DNA of 64,000 nucleotides from Rhizobium rhizoryzae (GCF_011046895.1 NZ_CP049250.1:2826501-2890500); one strand, 5' to 3'. Shown: positions 1 through 8,841, counted from the first letter of the stretch. Numbers and translations are program-made. Notes: generated by a model not told the origin, from the sequence alone.

Positions 1-595
1 GTTGCGCCAGTTTGTGCTGCGAAGAGGCGACCGGAACCATGAATGAATGGCCGATCTTTTCGACTGCGAGGCTGTCATCCTGCTTCAGCAAGGCCCCGCC
101 AACGCCGAGGCTCGCGCGGCTTGTCGAGACCAGATCCATGACCATGCCCAGCTCACCGGATGTCAGCTTCATCGATACGGACGGAAAGCGCCGCCCAAAT
201 TCGGAAAGAGCATCCACCACAGCTTCGATGGGCACCATATTGCTGATGGCAAGCGAGACCTCAGCTTCCAGCCCCTCCTTCAGGGTTTTGGCACGAGAGC
301 GCATCACATTCAGATCCGACACGATCCTGCGGGCGTCGGTCAGCAACGCTTCTCCAGCCTTCGTCAACCGGGTCTGACGGGAGCCGTTTCGCTCGAACAG
401 GCTCACCTCAAGTTGGCTTTCAAGATTGGCGATCGTGTAGCTAACGACGGATTGGGCCCGGTTGAGTTGCTTGGATGCGGCAGAGAAGCTGCCAGTCTGC
501 GCGACTGTCAGAAAAACCTGCAACTGGTCCAGTGTTGGATTAGCATCCATTTTCCCATCCATTTCATCGATAGAAGACTTCGATATTATCGCCAT
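1..595 (-). CDS. LysR-family transcriptional regulator, N-terminal part (cut by window edge)
   Basis: The minus strand encodes a LysR-type DNA-binding protein. Its N-terminal winged helix-turn-helix reads LDQLQVFLTVAQTGSFSAA, followed by ERNGSRQTRLTKAG, the usual LysR spacing. About 180 residues are visible, covering the HTH, the linker and the first part of the effector domain; the C-terminus lies beyond base 1. In-frame ATGs occur at 595, 562 and 550. None has a strong ribosome binding site, so 595 is the outer limit and 550 is equally possible. The gene is divergent from the azoreductase gene at 672, and LysR proteins commonly control the divergent neighbour. The effector is unknown. Confidence 0.9.
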   Translation of the reverse strand, partial: MAIISKSSIDEMDGKMDANPTLDQLQVFLTVAQTGSFSAASKQLNRAQSVVSYTIANLESQLEVSLFERNGSRQTRLTKAGEALLTDARRIVSDLNVMRSRAKTLKEGLEAEVSLAISNMVPIEAVVDALSEFGRRFPSVSMKLTSGELGMVMDLVSTSRASLGVGGALLKQDDSLAVEKIGHSFMVPVASSQHKLAQ

Positions 596-601
596 TTTTT
601 C

Positions 602-615
602 GATGGGCGTCCATC
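602..615. promoter_or_regulatory. Possible operator dyad between the lysR-type gene and azoR
   Basis: GATGG-GCGT-CCATC is a perfect 5-bp inverted repeat in the short divergent intergenic region. It is placed where an autoregulating LysR protein could bind. It does not show the classical T-N11-A form, so this is only a candidate. Confidence 0.25.
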
Positions 616-671
616 CGTATGTTGCCTCGAAAGCCGGACCCAAGCTGGCCTATCCAAACAGGATTTAAACA

Positions 672-1286
672 ATGTCGAACGTACTTCTCATTACTTCGAG
701 CCCCCGCGGCGCAGAATCCGTCTCGTCCAAGGTGGCAACAGACCTTGCTTCTGCCTTGGCGGCGAACTCAGGCGCGCAGATCGTGACCCGTGACCTCGCA
801 GCCTCCCCGATTGCGCACCTCGACACGGTGACAACCAATGCCATCCGCAAGGCTCCAGCCGACCGCAATGCCGAAGAAGCTGCTGCCATCAAGATTTCCG
901 ATGAGCTGGTTGCCGAGCTTCAAGCTGCAGACAAGATCGTCATCGGAACCGGGCTGATCAATTTCAACATCTATTCCGGACTGAAGAGCTGGATCGACAA
1001 CGTCGCTCGCGCCGGTGTCACCTTCAGCTATTCTGCCGAAGGCCCGAAGGGCCACCTGACCGGCAAGAAGGCATACATCGTTCTGGCTTCGGCTGGTGTA
1101 TATTCCGAAGGTCCGGCAGCACCGCTCAATCACGCCGTACCTTACCTGAAGACGGTTCTTGGCTTCCTTGGCATCACGGATGTGGAAGTTCTGAATGTCG
1201 AAGGTCTCGCGTTCGGTCCAGACGCTGTTGCCAAGGCTCTGGCTGCTGCTGAAAGCCGCACCAAGGAACTGGCCGTCGCAGCCTGA
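672..1286 (+). CDS. azoR: FMN-dependent NADH-azoreductase
   Basis: This 204-residue flavodoxin-fold protein matches the AzoR family, whose usual length is about 200 residues. The N-terminus MSNVLLITSSPRG is the FMN-phosphate loop. The segment around residues 92-106 (GTGLINFNIYSGLKSWID) matches the family's conserved P-M-x-N-F motif region, though the usual P-M is replaced here by G-L-I. The family reduces azo and quinone compounds with NADH and is cytoplasmic. It is divergent from a LysR regulator and is followed by its own terminator, so it is probably a single-gene unit induced by electrophiles or quinones (inference). Confidence 0.93.
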   Translation: MSNVLLITSSPRGAESVSSKVATDLASALAANSGAQIVTRDLAASPIAHLDTVTTNAIRKAPADRNAEEAAAIKISDELVAELQAADKIVIGTGLINFNIYSGLKSWIDNVARAGVTFSYSAEGPKGHLTGKKAYIVLASAGVYSEGPAAPLNHAVPYLKTVLGFLGITDVEVLNVEGLAFGPDAVAKALAAAESRTKELAVAA

Positions 1287-1312
1287 TACGCGCGTCCCGA
1301 TAGATCAAACGG

Positions 1313-1340
1313 AAAAGGCCCGACAGTCCGGGCCTTTTCT
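1313..1340 (+). terminator. Rho-independent terminator of azoR
   Basis: The stem is AAAAGGCCCG / CGGGCCTTTT with a 6-nt loop, ending in a TTTTCT tract. It starts 27 bases after the azoR stop codon. Confidence 0.85.
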
Positions 1341-1363
1341 GCATTCAAAGAGTTTTGCCGATT

Positions 1364-1687
1364 TCAGGTTGTGCGTGACTCGGCTCCGTCAGCAAACAGG
1401 GACGGTCCGTTCTGATCGATAATCTGGCGTGCTTTCCGGAAGGTGCATTCCAGAGCGTCTTCCTGAGATGTGAACATGTCCGCGCGCACGAAGGTTCTGA
1501 CGAGGGTCCTGCCTTCAACCTGCTTCTCAATTCTCCCGGCAAGGCGCAGTTGCGACCCTTCACGGATCGGCTCCGCATAGATGGTGCAACCGGCGTGCTC
1601 CTGCGGATCGGCTGCAACGGACGCCGTCTTGCTCCCCTCACCTCCGCCAGAAAAAATGCCTGCGATTTTTGAGAAGATTGAGGCCAT
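1364..1687 (-). CDS. HlyU-family protein
   Basis: A 107-residue protein with a glycine/serine-rich N-terminal stretch and then a domain resembling the Pfam HlyU family: YAEP near residue 37, L-x-L-A-G-R-I near 48, F-V-R-A-D-M-F-T-S near 66, and K-A-R-Q-I-I-D-Q near 85. Despite the family name, these alphaproteobacterial proteins are unrelated to the ArsR-type HlyU of Vibrio, and their function is poorly known. The gene lies downstream of ilvA on the same strand with a gap of about 70 bp, so cotranscription is possible. Confidence is good for the family and low for a role. Confidence 0.8.
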   Translation of the reverse strand: MASIFSKIAGIFSGGGEGSKTASVAADPQEHAGCTIYAEPIREGSQLRLAGRIEKQVEGRTLVRTFVRADMFTSQEDALECTFRKARQIIDQNGPSLFADGAESRTT

Positions 1688-1758
1688 CCGTGTTTCCTTC
1701 GTTGCTCAAGTCTTTGTATCGTTTCGAGGTTGGCACCGTTTGCGAGGCGCCGTTGTCA

Positions 1759-3009
1759 TCATATAATGAGGTTTGCGAGAATTTCATTCTCTGTGATGTC
1801 TTCGAAGCCAAGCCCTGCACCGTCAAATCGCTCGATCAAACCGACAAAGTTCTCAGATGCGGTCGTCTCGATGCCGATCAGGATGGAACCAAAGTTGCGC
1901 GCGGACTTTTTCAGGTATTCGAAGCGCGCGATATCATCGTCGGGGCCTAGTAGATTCAGGAAATCGCGCAGTGCGCCCGGACGCTGAGGAAGCCGTAGGA
2001 TGAAGTATTTCTTTAGTCCGGCGTAACGCATTGCGCGCTCTTTCACATCCGGAAGGCGTTCGAAGTCGAAGTTGCCGCCGGAAACGATCGCAACGACCGT
2101 TTTTCCTTCGAGCTGTGTCGGATCCATCGCAGCAAGAGCGGCCAGAGAAAGAGCGCCTGCCGGTTCCAGAACAACGCCCTCGATGTTCAGCATATCGATC
2201 ATAGTCACGCAGATCGCGTTTTCCGGAACGACGATGACCTGCTCTGCCGGAAACTTCTTGAGAGCTTCGAAGTTCAGGTCTCCGATGCGGGCGACAGCTG
2301 CACCATCCACAAAGTTATCGACCTTCGAGAGGGTGATCGCCTCCCCGGCCGCAAGGCTTCGCTTGAGGCTTGGCGCACCTGCGGGTTCGACCATGATGAA
2401 GGCATCATCGGCCAGTTCTCCCGCGAAGTATTGGGTTATGCCGGACGATAGTCCGCCGCCACCGACCGGCATAACCATCAGATCTGGTTTCATTCCTTCG
2501 GGCATCTGCTGCGCAATTTCCGCTGCAACACTCGCCTGGCCTTCGATAATGTCGGAATGATCGAACGGCGGAACCATGGCTCCATCAATCTCTTCGACAT
2601 AGGTCTTGGCTGCCGCATAACATTGGTCGAAGATATCGCCGATAAGCCTGATCGTGATGAACTCCCCGCCGAACATTCGCGTCTTGTCTATCTTCTGCTG
2701 GGGAGTTGTAATCGGCATGAAGACCACGCCCTTGACCCCGAAATGCCTGCAGACGAAGGCAAAACCCTGAGCGTGATTGCCTGCGGACGCGCAGACGAAA
2801 ACCTTGTCGGTGCCCCCGGTAGCAATCGCTTTCCTGAAAAAGTTGAAGGCACCCCTGATCTTATAGGAGCGGACAGGCGACAGATCTTCCCGTTTCAACA
2901 GAATGGTTGCGTTGTAGCGTCGGCTGAGATGCTCGTTCATCTGGAGCGGCGTCTCGGCAAAAATCTGCCGCATCGCCTCCATCGCTTCATCCACATGCAC
3001 GTTCAACAT
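1759..3009 (-). CDS. ilvA: Threonine ammonia-lyase (threonine dehydratase)
   Basis: This PLP enzyme of fold type II deaminates L-threonine to 2-oxobutanoate, the first step towards isoleucine. The PLP lysine lies in S-Y-K-I-R-G-A-F-N (Lys50), and the glycine-rich phosphate loop is PVGGGGLSSG. The C-terminal ~90 residues (from KYFILRLPQRPGALRDF) form a single ACT-like regulatory domain. I chose the ATG at 3009 (MLNVHVDEAM), giving 416 residues, the usual length of this short IlvA form. A longer in-frame start exists at 3072 but its extra residues do not look conserved. ilvD, of the same pathway, is about 25 kb away. Confidence 0.94.
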   Translation of the reverse strand: MLNVHVDEAMEAMRQIFAETPLQMNEHLSRRYNATILLKREDLSPVRSYKIRGAFNFFRKAIATGGTDKVFVCASAGNHAQGFAFVCRHFGVKGVVFMPITTPQQKIDKTRMFGGEFITIRLIGDIFDQCYAAAKTYVEEIDGAMVPPFDHSDIIEGQASVAAEIAQQMPEGMKPDLMVMPVGGGGLSSGITQYFAGELADDAFIMVEPAGAPSLKRSLAAGEAITLSKVDNFVDGAAVARIGDLNFEALKKFPAEQVIVVPENAICVTMIDMLNIEGVVLEPAGALSLAALAAMDPTQLEGKTVVAIVSGGNFDFERLPDVKERAMRYAGLKKYFILRLPQRPGALRDFLNLLGPDDDIARFEYLKKSARNFGSILIGIETTASENFVGLIERFDGAGLGFEDITENEILANLII

Positions 3010-3110
3010 TGCAATCCATCCGTTGAAATTCCTGAAAGGCCCCGCTATGCCATAGCTTGGACAGAGACACAAAAGCTTCTTTTCAACGGCAAATCAGCAG
3101 GATCCGGCGC

Positions 3111-4565
3111 TTGAACGCAACCCAACTTCGCGCTTCCCTGTATATCGCTGGCCTATGTGGCATTTATCTCGCCGCCGCGATGTTTCTCCCTGCTGCCATC
3201 GACCTTTATTATGGCAACAGGGACTGGCAGCTGTTTGCAGCATGTGGCTTCATGGTCGGATCATTCTCCCTGGCATGTACGCTCGCAACACGTGGCTCCA
3301 CACCAGTCGTTAGCAAGCGCCTCGCATTTTTTATCGTGAACGTGCTTTGGGCACTTTTTTCTCTCGTAGGCGCACTTCCCCTTTATCTGTCACCTTTGGG
3401 GCTGACCTTCTCCCAGTCACTTTTTGAATCGATATCGGCGATCACTACCACCGGATCGACCGTTATCGCTGGTCTGGACAACGCGGCTCCGGGCATCCTT
3501 TTCTGGCGTTCCCTGCTGCATTGGATGGGCGGCATAGGGATTGTTGCGCTCGGGCTTTTCGTGCTCCCATTCCTCCGAGTGGGCGGAATGTCTTTTTTCA
3601 AACTCGAATCGTCCGACACCGGTGACAAGCCATTTGCCAAGCTGGCGACGTTTACCCGCGCATTTTTGGCGGTGTATGTCGGGCTGACCCTGGCATGCAC
3701 CATTGCCTACGACATGACAGGAATGGGGCATTTCGACGCCTTGAACCATGCTATGGCGACAGTTGCGACTGGAGGCTTCTCAACCCATGACGCCTCTTTT
3801 GGCTATTTTCAGAGTCTTCCACTCATGTGGGTTGGCACGGTTTTCATGACAGTGTGCAGCCTTCCCTTTTCCATTATGATTCTTTTTGCGGTTCGTCGCC
3901 GCACAGACACGCTCTTCGATCCGCAGGTGGGCTTCTTCCTTGGCTATCTTTGCGTCTTTTCAGGCTTGCTGGGCGTCTACCATCACGTCCACAACGACGT
4001 GACCTTACCGGTCGCGTTGACCCATTCTTTCTTCAACATCTCGTCAATACTATCCACAACCGGATTCGCCAGCGAGGACTACACATTGTGGGGCCCTTTC
4101 GCTGTTGCTCTGGCTTTATTTGCAACATTCCTGGGCGGGTGCTCCGGTTCAACTGCCGGCGGAATAAAGGCATACAGAGTGCTGATCATAATGAGCGTGA
4201 TCAACACCGGCTTGAAGAAACTGCTTTACCCGAATGCGATATACCCAGTTCGCTACGGGCGGAAATCCGTCGATCCCGATATCGTAAAGGGTATCTTTCT
4301 TTTCGTCAGTCTTTATATGGCGATATGGGTTGCAGGTTCGCTGATCCTGACTCTTCTGGGGTATGACCTGCTGACAGCGATTTCAGCGTCTATCACCTGC
4401 CTGTCGAATGTTGGACCCGGGATCGGACACGTGATCGGCCCGGCTGGAAACTTCTCCACGATCTCGGACCCGGCTTTGAACGTCCTTTCTGTCCTTATGC
4501 TGCTCGGACGTCTTGAGGTGCTAACGGTTCTCGTCCTGTTTTTGCCCATTTTCTGGAAAAACTAG
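3111..4565 (+). CDS. trkH: TrkH-family potassium uptake protein
   Basis: A polytopic membrane protein of 484 residues, the usual TrkH length, forming the K+-translocating subunit of a Trk/Ktr system. Filter-like segments are visible: TTTGSTV near residue 113, ATGGFSTHD near 220, STTGFASED near 313 and LSNVGPGIG near 425. I prefer the TTG at 3111, which follows AGGAT with good spacing and gives an N-terminus like other TrkH proteins. A second TTG at 3057 would add 18 residues. The gene is divergent from ilvA and convergent with the DUF4174 gene, one base apart. No TrkA partner is in the window. Confidence 0.92.
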   Translation: MNATQLRASLYIAGLCGIYLAAAMFLPAAIDLYYGNRDWQLFAACGFMVGSFSLACTLATRGSTPVVSKRLAFFIVNVLWALFSLVGALPLYLSPLGLTFSQSLFESISAITTTGSTVIAGLDNAAPGILFWRSLLHWMGGIGIVALGLFVLPFLRVGGMSFFKLESSDTGDKPFAKLATFTRAFLAVYVGLTLACTIAYDMTGMGHFDALNHAMATVATGGFSTHDASFGYFQSLPLMWVGTVFMTVCSLPFSIMILFAVRRRTDTLFDPQVGFFLGYLCVFSGLLGVYHHVHNDVTLPVALTHSFFNISSILSTTGFASEDYTLWGPFAVALALFATFLGGCSGSTAGGIKAYRVLIIMSVINTGLKKLLYPNAIYPVRYGRKSVDPDIVKGIFLFVSLYMAIWVAGSLILTLLGYDLLTAISASITCLSNVGPGIGHVIGPAGNFSTISDPALNVLSVLMLLGRLEVLTVLVLFLPIFWKN

Positions 4566-4566
4566 G

Positions 4567-5001
4567 TCAACGCATTTCCGACTGCCGCATCGGCATTGCG
4601 TCAATCGTGGAAGACAGTTCCGCAGGCGTGATAGGTCTGTTGCTGGACAACTTCGCTCTGCCATCCTTCCCGATCAGGACGGCGCGGAAGCCTCGTCCCT
4701 CTGCGCCAAACCGCTTTCTCAGACTGTCGGCGTCGAGCTTCAACTGTGGTTTGTCGATGATGGCTGCGACGTCTGCGACCACTGAAATGATCAGCATATC
4801 TCGCTCTGCCACCGATTTCTGTGTGCCTTTCAGAGCACCCATCTGCTGCACATAGTTAGCATCGTCAGATCGGTCGCTGAAAATGACCAGGATCCGGTGG
4901 TTCCAACGGAACTGGTTCAATTGGTCAGCGGTAGAATGAGCCATGGTCGCCGTTCCCAACACAGTCATCGTCGCCATGATCCATTTCGAAGCAAAAGACA
5001 T
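4567..5001 (-). CDS. DUF4174 domain secreted protein
   Basis: A 144-residue protein with an N-terminal hydrophobic segment (KWIMATMTVLGTATMA), likely a signal peptide. The body begins with QFRWNHRILVIFS and contains the run G-R-A-K-L, features of the DUF4174 family, which has a thioredoxin-like pattern without an active CxxC. The ATG at 5001 is preceded by GAGGGAGGAGCC, a very strong ribosome binding site, which decides this start over the longer frame. The function is unknown. The stop is one base from the trkH stop on the other strand. Confidence 0.82.
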   Translation of the reverse strand: MSFASKWIMATMTVLGTATMAHSTADQLNQFRWNHRILVIFSDRSDDANYVQQMGALKGTQKSVAERDMLIISVVADVAAIIDKPQLKLDADSLRKRFGAEGRGFRAVLIGKDGRAKLSSNRPITPAELSSTIDAMPMRQSEMR

Positions 5002-5064
5002 TGTGGCTCCTCCCTCATTAACAACGCGAGATGGAGCAAAAAGGATCAATATGACCGATAATTT

Positions 5065-5149
5065 TGGTGCGGACGGCGGGGATCGAACCCGCACAGATTG
5101 CTCCGAGAGATTTTAAGTCTCTTGCGTCTACCAGTTTCGCCACGTCCGC
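5065..5149 (-). tRNA. tRNA-Leu (anticodon UAA)
   Basis: The minus strand folds as a class II tRNA of 85 nt including an encoded CCA (5065-5067). The acceptor stem is GCGGACG / CGTCCGC. The anticodon stem is AGAGA / TCTCT around the loop CTTAAAA, giving anticodon TAA at 5113-5115. The T-arm reads GCGGGTTCGATCCCCGC and the variable arm is long, as expected for leucine. Confidence 0.97.
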
Positions 5150-5302
5150 GTGCACAGCCTTCATCAAGGCGTTCGCCAAAAAATGCAAGTCCATCCGTGG
5201 GCAAATTTGAAGACGTGCGTTGAACTTCTATTGATGCATATGCTTCCCAACTGGCTGGTCGCGTCCCATATCCGTTGAAAGAGCGACCGGAGCCCAACGA
5301 CC

Positions 5303-5557
5303 ATGAAAGCACTTTCTGCCGCCATTCTTGGAAGCCTGTTTCTTGCTGGCTGCGCAAGCACAGAGATCGCGCCCATACCGGGAAGCATAACTTACAACGG
5401 TCAGCCGCAAACCAAACTGACGCGATCCCCGATTGGCAGCACGTTTTCCCACGACTTCTACGACGGTACGCGTGTCGTGGAAGAAACCTACCAGATACAG
5501 CCAGACCGTAGCCTCAAGATCGTTCGCAGAGAGTACCGGTCGATATTTCCAGACTGA
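5303..5557 (+). CDS. Small lipoprotein of unknown function
   Basis: An 84-residue protein with a classical lipoprotein signal: MKALSAAILGSLFLAGC, lipobox LAGC with the lipidated Cys at residue 17. The mature part is about 67 residues, rich in charged and aromatic residues, with no recognised domain. CGGAG precedes the ATG with normal spacing. It lies between tRNA-Leu and a response regulator gene. I do not recognise the family; an outer membrane or periplasm-facing location is inferred from the signal. Confidence 0.8.
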   Translation: MKALSAAILGSLFLAGCASTEIAPIPGSITYNGQPQTKLTRSPIGSTFSHDFYDGTRVVEETYQIQPDRSLKIVRREYRSIFPD

Positions 5558-5580
5558 TCGGTTCCGACGTCTTCAATTTA

Positions 5581-5596
5581 TTTAGTCACCACTAAA
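5581..5596. promoter_or_regulatory. Inverted repeat upstream of the response regulator
   Basis: TTTAGT-CACC-ACTAAA is a perfect 6-bp dyad 60 bp before the response regulator start. A further half-site, TTTTAGT, lies just before that start at about 5649-5655. It is a candidate operator; the binding protein is unknown. Confidence 0.35.
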
Positions 5597-5656
5597 ATAC
5601 TTTCTTGCCGATGTGGGGATCAACCCTATCTTATCGGGATCACAGAGGTTTTAGTA

Positions 5657-6070
5657 GTGAAGCATCGTTTTCTGATCGTAGAGGACAGCCTTCTGATCGC
5701 GATGGATCTGGAAGAGGCCATTTCGCGCAGCGGGCACGAGGTCATCGGCATCGCGCCAGATATGACCGTCGCGCTCAATTATGCCCGAGAAGCGGACATA
5801 GCATTTGTCGATGTACGGCTTGCCGATGGCGAGACCGGCCCCGAGCTTGCCCGGCTGCTGACCGGACGCGGCCTGACGGTCATTTTCGTAACCGGAAATC
5901 CGATGCTTGTCGAAGGGCGCGATGCCGGGGCTCTGGGCGTCATCGCCAAACCGCTCACACAGCAGGCTGCGGCGGATGTCATTCAGTTCGTCGTCGACTG
6001 GAAAGGCGGGAAACAAAGAAGACCTCCCGCACGCCTGAGGCTGTTTCGCCCGTTTTCTCCTGCCGCCTGA
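5657..6070 (+). CDS. Single-domain response regulator
   Basis: A 137-residue protein made only of a CheY-like receiver domain. The acidic pair is Glu9/Asp10, the phosphoacceptor is Asp52 in AFVDVRL, the conserved Thr is in VIFVTGN, and the Lys is in VIAKPL. No output domain follows, only about 15 basic residues. Such proteins act by protein contact or as phosphate sinks. No kinase gene is adjacent, so the partner cannot be named. Confidence 0.9.
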   Translation: MKHRFLIVEDSLLIAMDLEEAISRSGHEVIGIAPDMTVALNYAREADIAFVDVRLADGETGPELARLLTGRGLTVIFVTGNPMLVEGRDAGALGVIAKPLTQQAAADVIQFVVDWKGGKQRRPPARLRLFRPFSPAA

Positions 6071-6079
6071 GACGGCAAA

Positions 6080-6110
6080 GGGCGCGGACTAATGATCCCG
6101 CGCCCCTCTT
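6080..6110. terminator. Hairpin between convergent response regulator and wrbA
   Basis: The stem GGGCGCGG / CCGCGCCC has a 10-nt loop and sits between the stop codons of two convergent genes. Only a weak T run (CTCTT) follows on the plus strand, so efficiency is uncertain. Confidence 0.5.
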
Positions 6111-6131
6111 GCACATGAACTGCTCGGTCAA

Positions 6132-6731
6132 TCAGCCAGCGAGCTTCGTCGCAATCTTGGCCACATGCGCCCCTTGGTAGCGTGCGCCTTCCAGCTCGAT
6201 TTCCGAGGGCTGACGGGAACCGTCGCCATCCGTAATCGTGGATGCGCCATAAGGTGAGCCACCCTTGACCTGTTCGACGCCCATCTGGCCCTGGAATGCA
6301 TAGGGAAGCCCTGCGACGACCATGCCATGGTGCAGAAAGGTCGGGATGAACGACAGGATCGTTGACTCCTGGCCACCATGCTGCGTGGCTGTGGATGTGA
6401 AGACCGATCCGACCTTGCCTACCAGCTTGCCCTGGAACCACAGACCACCGGTCTGGTCCCAGAAGTTGCGCATCTGCGAAGCTACCGTGCCGAAACGCGT
6501 GCCTGCGCCAACGATGATGGCGTCGTACTCTGTGAGATCGTCAACCTTGGCGACTGCTGCTGGTTGGTCCATCTTGTAGTGAGAAGCCTTGGCGACGTCT
6601 TCCGGAACCAGTTCCGGCACGCGCAGGACGGTCACCTCGGCGCCGGCCGATCTTGCGCCCTCTGCAACGGCATATGCCATGGTTTCGATATGACCATACG
6701 TCGAGTGGTAGAGTACGAGAACCTTAGCCAT
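6132..6731 (-). CDS. wrbA: NAD(P)H:quinone oxidoreductase, WrbA type
   Basis: A 199-residue flavodoxin-like protein, the normal WrbA length. The FMN phosphate loop is [13 protein letters not shown]. The segment [21 protein letters not shown] and the later [15 protein letters not shown] are typical of the family. WrbA performs two-electron reduction of quinones and protects against redox cycling; it is a cytoplasmic tetramer. AGGAGG lies just before the ATG. It is the second quinone reductase of the window after azoR. Confidence 0.95.
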   Translation of the reverse strand: MAKVLVLYHSTYGHIETMAYAVAEGARSAGAEVTVLRVPELVPEDVAKASHYKMDQPAAVAKVDDLTEYDAIIVGAGTRFGTVASQMRNFWDQTGGLWFQGKLVGKVGSVFTSTATQHGGQESTILSFIPTFLHHGMVVAGLPYAFQGQMGVEQVKGGSPYGASTITDGDGSRQPSEIELEGARYQGAHVAKIATKLAG

Positions 6732-6960
6732 TCATTCCTCCTGTTTCGGCTCCAACAATTGGAGCGCGTCTGGTAGCTGCATACTTATCCGCGCAAATAC
6801 TAACTTCCAGCCTCCAGGCGCGGTACGCACTGTTCAATAATCGAATACGGAAGATCTGTTGTGATCATAATTTCGTAACAATGGAAGCTGGAATTCGTCT
6901 TCTGTCGCGAGGGGAATCCGCATACATCATGATTCAGTCGCAGACTTCACGAGGGCTAAA

Positions 6961-7731
6961 ATGACATCGACGATCGTAACCGCGGCCATTCTGGCCATAG
7001 GCGACGAGCTTCTTTCAGGGCGGACGAAGGACAAGAACATTGGTCACCTTGCCGATGTCCTTCTCCTTTCCGGCATTGACCTCAAGGAAGTGCGAATCGT
7101 GGCAGACGAGCAGGACGCCATCGTCGAAGCGCTCAATGCGCTGCGCAAGCGTTACACCTATGTCTTCACCTCCGGTGGCATTGGCCCGACACATGACGAC
7201 ATCACGGCAGATGCCGTGTCGGCAGCATTCGGTTTGACTTGCGAACACGATGCTGAAGCAATGCGCCTGCTGGCGGAAATGTACAAGCGGCGGGAGATGG
7301 AGTTCACCGAGGCGCGTCAGCGGATGGCGCGTATGCCGAAGGGGGCGCGTCACATCGCGAACCCCGTCTCCACCGCACCGGGCTTCATCGTGGACAACGT
7401 CTATGTGATGGCAGGGGTGCCGCAGGTATTTCAGGCCATGGTGGATAACATCCTGCCAGAGCTTCAAAAAGGGTCGCACTTGCTGACGCGCTCGCTGCCG
7501 TGCCCCTATGGAGAGGGAGATATCGGCACACTGCTTGGCGCAATCCAGAAGGCTCATCCAGAAACGAGCATCGGCTCCTATCCCAAGTATGACGGTCAGC
7601 GCTTCTCCACGGAACTCGTTGTCAGAGCGCGAGATGAAGCAAAGCTCGACGCTGCCGCGAACGCGATTTCTGACATGATCCGCGGGCTCGATGCGGCACG
7701 TGCAGGCAGCAATCCAGGGCCCGAAGCCTGA
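6961..7731 (+). CDS. CinA-type competence/damage-inducible protein (MoCF domain)
   Basis: A 256-residue protein with an N-terminal molybdopterin-binding (MoaB/Mog-like) fold: AAILAIGDELLSGRTKDKN and TSGGIGPTHDDITADAV are the two signature segments, within residues 8-90. It corresponds to the N-terminal part of CinA. The C-terminal nicotinamide-nucleotide amidase domain is absent, as in many alphaproteobacteria where PncC is a separate protein. The COG1058 part of CinA has ADP-ribose pyrophosphatase activity in some bacteria; the role here is not established. Confidence 0.88.
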   Translation: MTSTIVTAAILAIGDELLSGRTKDKNIGHLADVLLLSGIDLKEVRIVADEQDAIVEALNALRKRYTYVFTSGGIGPTHDDITADAVSAAFGLTCEHDAEAMRLLAEMYKRREMEFTEARQRMARMPKGARHIANPVSTAPGFIVDNVYVMAGVPQVFQAMVDNILPELQKGSHLLTRSLPCPYGEGDIGTLLGAIQKAHPETSIGSYPKYDGQRFSTELVVRARDEAKLDAAANAISDMIRGLDAARAGSNPGPEA

Positions 7732-7761
7732 CCCAAGGTCGAACCTCCCCCAAAAGGCTTC

Positions 7762-7775
7762 TTGACCCATCTCAA
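7762..7775. promoter_or_regulatory. Candidate FNR/FixK-type box upstream of the universal stress gene
   Basis: TTGAC-CCAT-CTCAA keeps both outer half-site cores of the TTGAT-N4-ATCAA consensus, with one mismatch in each half. It is centred about 73 bp before the start codon of the universal stress protein gene, a type of gene often under oxygen control in rhizobia. Confidence 0.4.
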
Positions 7776-7800
7776 TGCAAGGACCATCTCCTTTGATGAT

Positions 7801-7822
7801 GGTGGGATACATCTATCCCACC
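7801..7822 (+). promoter_or_regulatory. Perfect hairpin in the 5' leader of the universal stress gene
   Basis: GGTGGGAT / ATCCCACC with a 6-nt loop ends 19 bases before the start codon, next to the ribosome binding site. It may stabilise the mRNA or affect initiation. Confidence 0.45.
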
Positions 7823-7841
7823 CTGCCGAGGAGATCAGACA

Positions 7842-8684
7842 ATGAGCTATCGGACCATTCTTGCAGTTCTGGACAGCGAGCATAACGTCGCTCCCGTCAC
7901 CGAGTTTGCCATTCAGCTGGCGCGCCAGTTTTCCGCGCACATCATGGCACTTCGAGCCGAGACTCTCGCGACAATCCCTCTGATCGCGCCGATGGAAATT
8001 CCGGATCCGACAGCGATTGAGACCTTGCAGCGAGCGGCGCAGGAAGAGACCCGGAAGATTGAGGCGGCATTTCGCCAGCGCGCCGAATCCTCCGGCGTCC
8101 CCTTCGAATTCAGATCTTACGTCTCGACAGGTGGAACTTCCTCCGAAGCAGTTCTCGAACTTGCCCGCACCTGTGACCTGATCGTTGCTCGACAGAATGA
8201 CGCCAAAGCGGAAGCAGACAATAGCTCCGACCTCGAGACCTTCATCCTTGAAAGTGGGCGTCCTGTTCTGCTTCTTCCGCATGGTTCAAACCGCTCGCTT
8301 CCCGTCCGCCGCGCGCTCATCGCCTGGAACGGATCGAAGGAGGCGGCTCGTGCCGCATTCGATGCATTGCCGTTTCTTCAACAAGCGGAAAGCGTTGAGA
8401 TCTTTTCCGTCGATCCGCCGGATATGCCACGTCAGAATCCGGAACTGGCCGGTGCCGACCTCGCCACTGCGCTTGCACGGCATGGCGTCAAGGTGAGCAT
8501 TCGCACCGAAGAGAACTGCCAAACCTCCACGTCTGAAGCCATCACGGCCCGTCTTGCAGACGAGAGCGTCGACCTGCTGATCATGGGGGGCTATGGACAT
8601 TCCCGTTGGTGGGAGATGTTGTTTGGCGGCGTCACGCGCTCTCTTCTGACCTCGATGACCGCGTTTACGCTTCTTTCGCGATGA
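7842..8684 (+). CDS. Universal stress protein, tandem Usp domains
   Basis: A 280-residue protein with two Usp domains, residues ~1-145 and ~155-280. The second carries the ATP-binding type motif [20 protein letters not shown] near the C-terminus; the first is degenerate at that site. Tandem UspA-like proteins are cytoplasmic and induced by starvation, oxygen limitation or other stress. GAGGAGATC precedes the ATG. The upstream FNR-like box and leader hairpin are consistent with regulation by oxygen (inference). Confidence 0.92.
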   Translation: MSYRTILAVLDSEHNVAPVTEFAIQLARQFSAHIMALRAETLATIPLIAPMEIPDPTAIETLQRAAQEETRKIEAAFRQRAESSGVPFEFRSYVSTGGTSSEAVLELARTCDLIVARQNDAKAEADNSSDLETFILESGRPVLLLPHGSNRSLPVRRALIAWNGSKEAARAAFDALPFLQQAESVEIFSVDPPDMPRQNPELAGADLATALARHGVKVSIRTEENCQTSTSEAITARLADESVDLLIMGGYGHSRWWEMLFGGVTRSLLTSMTAFTLLSR

Positions 8685-8757
8685 ACTCGATCCACATAAA
8701 CTCGTCTTCCATCCATCTTGCCTAATTGTAGGAATTAAAGCTAATAGCAACGGCCAA

Positions 8758-8783
8758 CGGAGCAGCTTTTATCGGTTGCTCCG
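8758..8783 (+). promoter_or_regulatory. Leader hairpin upstream of gpt
   Basis: CGGAGCA / TGCTCCG with a 12-nt loop lies about 60 bases before the gpt start codon. It does not match the purine riboswitch layout that I know. The function is unknown. Confidence 0.3.
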
Positions 8784-8841
8784 CAGGCTGCCCGTTCCCA
8801 TTCGGCGCCTGTCAAACTCAAGCGCGCCCGGAGCGAACCAT

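Noticed and set aside
8685-8841. Purine riboswitch before gpt
   Set aside because: Only one hairpin with no three-way junction core or conserved loop sequences.
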